This document shows positions 61,838 through 64,000 of a stretch of 64,000 nt of DNA, in pieces. Source of the stretch: an uncultured Latescibacterota bacterium (lineage in GTDB: Bacteria; Latescibacterota; UBA2968; UBA8231); contig OY282352.1 in the NCBI GenBank assembly GCA_958295495.1, positions 1,426,001 to 1,490,000 of the forward strand. The letters are read 5' to 3'. Below the pieces are notes generated by a model. That model had not been told where the DNA came from. It made no database searches and was given only the letters and a program-made list of their open reading frames with translations. The first letter of the stretch is position 1. Every line of letters begins with the position of its first letter. A program made the translations under genes and the position numbers.

Positions 61838-63223
61838 CTACAAGCCATTCAGGACTTTGCCGGGGTTCATCAAGTTATCTGGGTCGAGTGCTCTTTTGAT
61901 GCGGCGCATAACCTCGACGCCTCGGCCGCACTCGGCTTCAAGCGCGTCGATCTTGCCCAAGCCGATGCCGTGTTCGCCGGTGCAGGTTCCCCCAGCTTGG
62001 AGTGCCCACTCGACGATTTGCTCGCCCAACTGCCGGACCTGCGCCAGTTCCTCGGCGTTGCCCGGCTCGATGAGGCAGACGACGTGGAAGTTGCCGTCGC
62101 CGACATGGCCGAAGAGCGGCGCGGGAAAGTCGAGGTCGGCCAGCGCGGCTCTCGTCTGGTGGATGCAGCGAGCAAGGGCCGTAATCGGCACACACACATC
62201 AGTTACATAGCCGACCGAGCCGGGGCGGAGCGCACGCGAGGCGTAATAGGCATCGTAGCGCGCCTGCCACAAGCGGTCGCGCTCACCCTCGGCCGTGGCC
62301 CAACGGAAGGGACCGCCGCCCCGGCGGGCTACGGCCGCGCCGGCGGTTTCAGCTTGTTCGACAACCCCTTTTTCCGAGCCGTGAAATTCAAAAAAGAGCG
62401 TCGGCGCCACCTCGTAATCAAGGCCCGCGTATTGGTTGCAGGCCTGCATTTGCACTTCGTCGAGCAATTCGAGCCGAGCGACGGGGATCCCCTCGCTCAA
62501 GACGTCGATGGCTGCGGCGACGGCTGTGTCGAGGTCGGCAAAGGGGCAGACGGCTGCGGAGATGGCCGCCGGCAGCTTGGCTAAGCGCAGGGTCACTTCG
62601 GTGATAAGGGCCAGTGTGCCTTCGGTGCCGACCAGCAGGGCGGTTAGGTCGTAGCCAGCCGAGGATTTGCGCGCTCGCCCGCCCACTTCGACGACTGTGC
62701 CGTCGGCAAAGACGGCCTTGAGCCCCAAGACATTATCGCGCATGGTGCCATAGCCAACCGCAGCACTGCCGGAGGCGCGGGTGGCGGCCATGCCGCCCAA
62801 GGAGGCGTCGGCTCCGGGATCAACCGGAAAGTGCAGGCCGGTACTTTGCGCCCGGAGATGTTCGTTGAGTTGCTGGCGAGTGACGCCGGCTTCGACCGTG
62901 GCGTCCATGTCGGCAGCACTGACGCGGAGGATGCGGTTCATGCGCGAGAGATTGACGCAAAGGCCGCCGCGCACGGCGACGATACCGCCTTCGACGGCCG
63001 TGCCGGTGCCAAAGGGCACGATTGGCACTTGGTGCGCGGTGCATATCCGGGCGATCTGGGCTATTTCCTCAACGCTCGAGGGGAAAGCCACGGCCTGCGG
63101 CGGTTGCGGCGCGTGGTAGGAGGCATCGGCGGCGTGGGCGCGGCGCACCTCAGAAGCTGCATTCAGGTGCTGGCCGAGGAGCGCGGTCAGGGCCGACAGG
63201 GCTTGGGGGTCTATGGGGTGCAT
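61838..63223 (-). CDS. FAD-linked oxidase (GlcD/D-lactate dehydrogenase family)
   Basis: 461 residues. FAD-binding (PCMH-type) domain: VPIVPFGTGTAVEGG, VDPGADASLGGMAATRASGS, LVGTEGTLALITEVTLRL. C-terminal oxidase domain: APLFGHVGDGNFHVV and TCTGEHGIGLGK, the flavin/metal site of glycolate and D-lactate dehydrogenases. Oxidises a 2-hydroxy acid. Ends 105 bases upstream of the enolase-superfamily gene and may be its pathway partner. Confidence 0.88.
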   Translation of the reverse strand: MHPIDPQALSALTALLGQHLNAASEVRRAHAADASYHAPQPPQAVAFPSSVEEIAQIARICTAHQVPIVPFGTGTAVEGGIVAVRGGLCVNLSRMNRILRVSAADMDATVEAGVTRQQLNEHLRAQSTGLHFPVDPGADASLGGMAATRASGSAAVGYGTMRDNVLGLKAVFADGTVVEVGGRARKSSAGYDLTALLVGTEGTLALITEVTLRLAKLPAAISAAVCPFADLDTAVAAAIDVLSEGIPVARLELLDEVQMQACNQYAGLDYEVAPTLFFEFHGSEKGVVEQAETAGAAVARRGGGPFRWATAEGERDRLWQARYDAYYASRALRPGSVGYVTDVCVPITALARCIHQTRAALADLDFPAPLFGHVGDGNFHVVCLIEPGNAEELAQVRQLGEQIVEWALQAGGTCTGEHGIGLGKIDALEAECGRGVEVMRRIKRALDPDNLMNPGKVLNGL

Positions 63224-63315
63224 GGGCAGGTAATATGCCCAACGACCGAGGGGCCGTCAAAAAAGTCGAAATGGTGAAAGCCGTCAATGTCGAACGCATA
63301 TAGGCCGGCGATGTG

Positions 63316-63429
63316 CTACAGCTTCCCGCCGCAGCGCGAGCAGTGACGTGGAGGAGAGAAGGGGAACTGCTGCACAACCGTCTTTCCGCAGCTTTCGCAA
63401 AACCGAATTACCTTGGCGTTGAGATACAT
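63316..63429 (-). CDS. Small zinc-ribbon protein
   Basis: 37 residues from ATG 63429: KVIRFCESCGKTVVQQFP then RHCSRCGGKL, two CxxC knuckles. A longer in-frame start (63525) would add a hydrophobic N terminus (ALAIAMVVIIMYL). The knuckles support a real product, but the short length keeps it uncertain. Confidence 0.4.
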   Translation of the reverse strand: MYLNAKVIRFCESCGKTVVQQFPFSPPRHCSRCGGKL

Positions 63430-63588
63430 GATTATTACAACCATTGCGATTGCCAGCGTGGGAGTTGGGCAATCTATGAGCCAGACGAAGCCAGTGATGC
63501 AATTCAAGAGGGTCAGAGGCTGCATCTGGACGGCTCAGTGCCTTTTTCGCATTATCGTTTTCCACCTCTAACCGGAATCTAAACCACC

Positions 63589-63963
63589 ATGTCGAACCCT
63601 CTTCTCAGCGCCGCCGAGAGCCGCCAGAACCGCATAGACGAATCGTGGGGCCATCTGACTTGGTTGGCGGGCCGTCCGCAGGGCAATGTCGAGGGCCTCA
63701 CTTTGGGCCGCGTCGGCCTCAAAGCCGGTCAAGCCAACCCGCGCCACGCCCACCCCAATTGCGAAGAAGTGCTCTATCTGCTCGCCGGCCGCGTAGAGCA
63801 TAGCTTGGGCGACCAGTCCTTCACGCTAGAAGCTGGCGATGCGCTCGCCATCCCAGCCGGCGTCTTCCACAACGGAATTAGCCTCGGCCCCGAGGACGCG
63901 GATATGATCGTGGCCTACTCGGAAGGGGACCGCCAATTCGTCTTGGAAGAAGACCGCTCGTGA
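63589..63963 (+). CDS. Cupin-domain protein
   Basis: 124 residues, a single cupin barrel: motif 1 ANPRHAHPNCEEVLYLLAG (His, His, Glu metal ligands), motif 2 GDALAIPAGVFHN. Probably a small-molecule-binding or isomerase-type cupin; ligand unknown. Ends in a GTGA overlap with the next gene. Confidence 0.85.
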   Translation: MSNPLLSAAESRQNRIDESWGHLTWLAGRPQGNVEGLTLGRVGLKAGQANPRHAHPNCEEVLYLLAGRVEHSLGDQSFTLEAGDALAIPAGVFHNGISLGPEDADMIVAYSEGDRQFVLEEDRS

Positions 63964-64000
63964 CCCGCAACGGCTATCAACGTATAGTGCTCGAATACTA
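63960..64000 (+). CDS. Start of a downstream gene, cut by the window end
   Basis: GTG at 63960 overlaps the cupin stop (GTGA) and reads VTRNGYQRIVLEY to the window end. Too short to identify; supported mainly by the overlap. Confidence 0.35.
   Translation, partial: MTRNGYQRIVLEY

Noticed and set aside
1..64000. CRISPR arrays and tRNA or rRNA genes.
   Set aside because: No regular short direct repeats with spacers and no tRNA/rRNA-like sequences were recognised by eye; a dedicated RNA search was not possible.

Overview
The window comes from a GC-rich, didermic, free-living or host-associated heterotroph, most likely an uncultured member of the Latescibacterota/Poribacteria-like part of the FCB superphylum (inference). 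The signs are secreted proteins ending in FlgD-type Ig domains, a CRTAC1-type FG-GAP protein, several TPR lipoproteins, a DUF6785-type membrane protein, a PIG-L deacetylase with an AHPAD motif, a DUF2961/GH172 protein and an enolase-superfamily enzyme. No rRNA, tRNA or CRISPR array was recognised.

Region 1 (1-19,575) is cell-envelope biology. Three paralogous exported proteins (961-3081, 3226-5319, 11192-14203) share a middle beta-domain, a FlgD-like Ig domain and the same last residues (VAY). Nearly everything from 19,575 down to 6,238 is one closely packed minus-strand cluster: PPIC foldase lipoprotein, two TPR lipoproteins, FG-GAP/ASPIC protein, Ig-domain protein, outer-membrane-like protein and a membrane glycosyltransferase-like protein with TPRs. 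A single-chain nucleotidyltransferase-HEPN protein sits beside it.

Region 2 (19,734-28,585) mixes housekeeping genes (DUF6785 transporter-like protein, SGNH hydrolase, D-cysteine desulfhydrase-like enzyme, a TIM-barrel-like protein) with a small accessory insert (about 23.3-26.3 kb). The insert has a toxin-antitoxin-like DUF6932/XRE pair and an unrecognised two-gene module: a zinc-ribbon membrane protein with a frameshift, and a duplicated beta-domain protein with a glycine-zipper segment.

Region 3 (28,599-54,265) is a large minus-strand defence island with a nested layout. Three GC-rich genes form a helicase-methylase-ATPase (Hma-like) set: SNF2 helicase with DUF3883 (50,936-54,265), DUF1156 methylase (40,213-43,434) and DUF499 ATPase (31,942-35,229). 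They are separated by other systems. Between helicase and methylase lie an Argonaute operon (XRE regulator, Cas4-like nuclease, long Argonaute with an apparently complete DEDD site, small helical protein, HExxH protease-like protein) and a two-gene CBASS (CD-NTase plus Cap15-like effector). Between methylase and DUF499 lie a C5-cytosine methylase with a MORC/MutL-type ATPase-nuclease and an ATPase/TOPRIM-like pair. Next to DUF499 are two almost identical AAA-nuclease genes that differ in one cassette of about 36 codons. Recombination scars are visible: a DUF1156 tail at 36,983-37,030, a DUF499 tail repeated at about 30,223-30,241, and a third AAA-nuclease tail at 57,450-57,590.

Region 4 (54,304-64,000) returns to carbohydrate metabolism: a sugar ABC transporter (binding lipoprotein and two permeases), PIG-L deacetylase, endonuclease III, GH172-like protein, enolase-superfamily enzyme, FAD-linked oxidase and a cupin.
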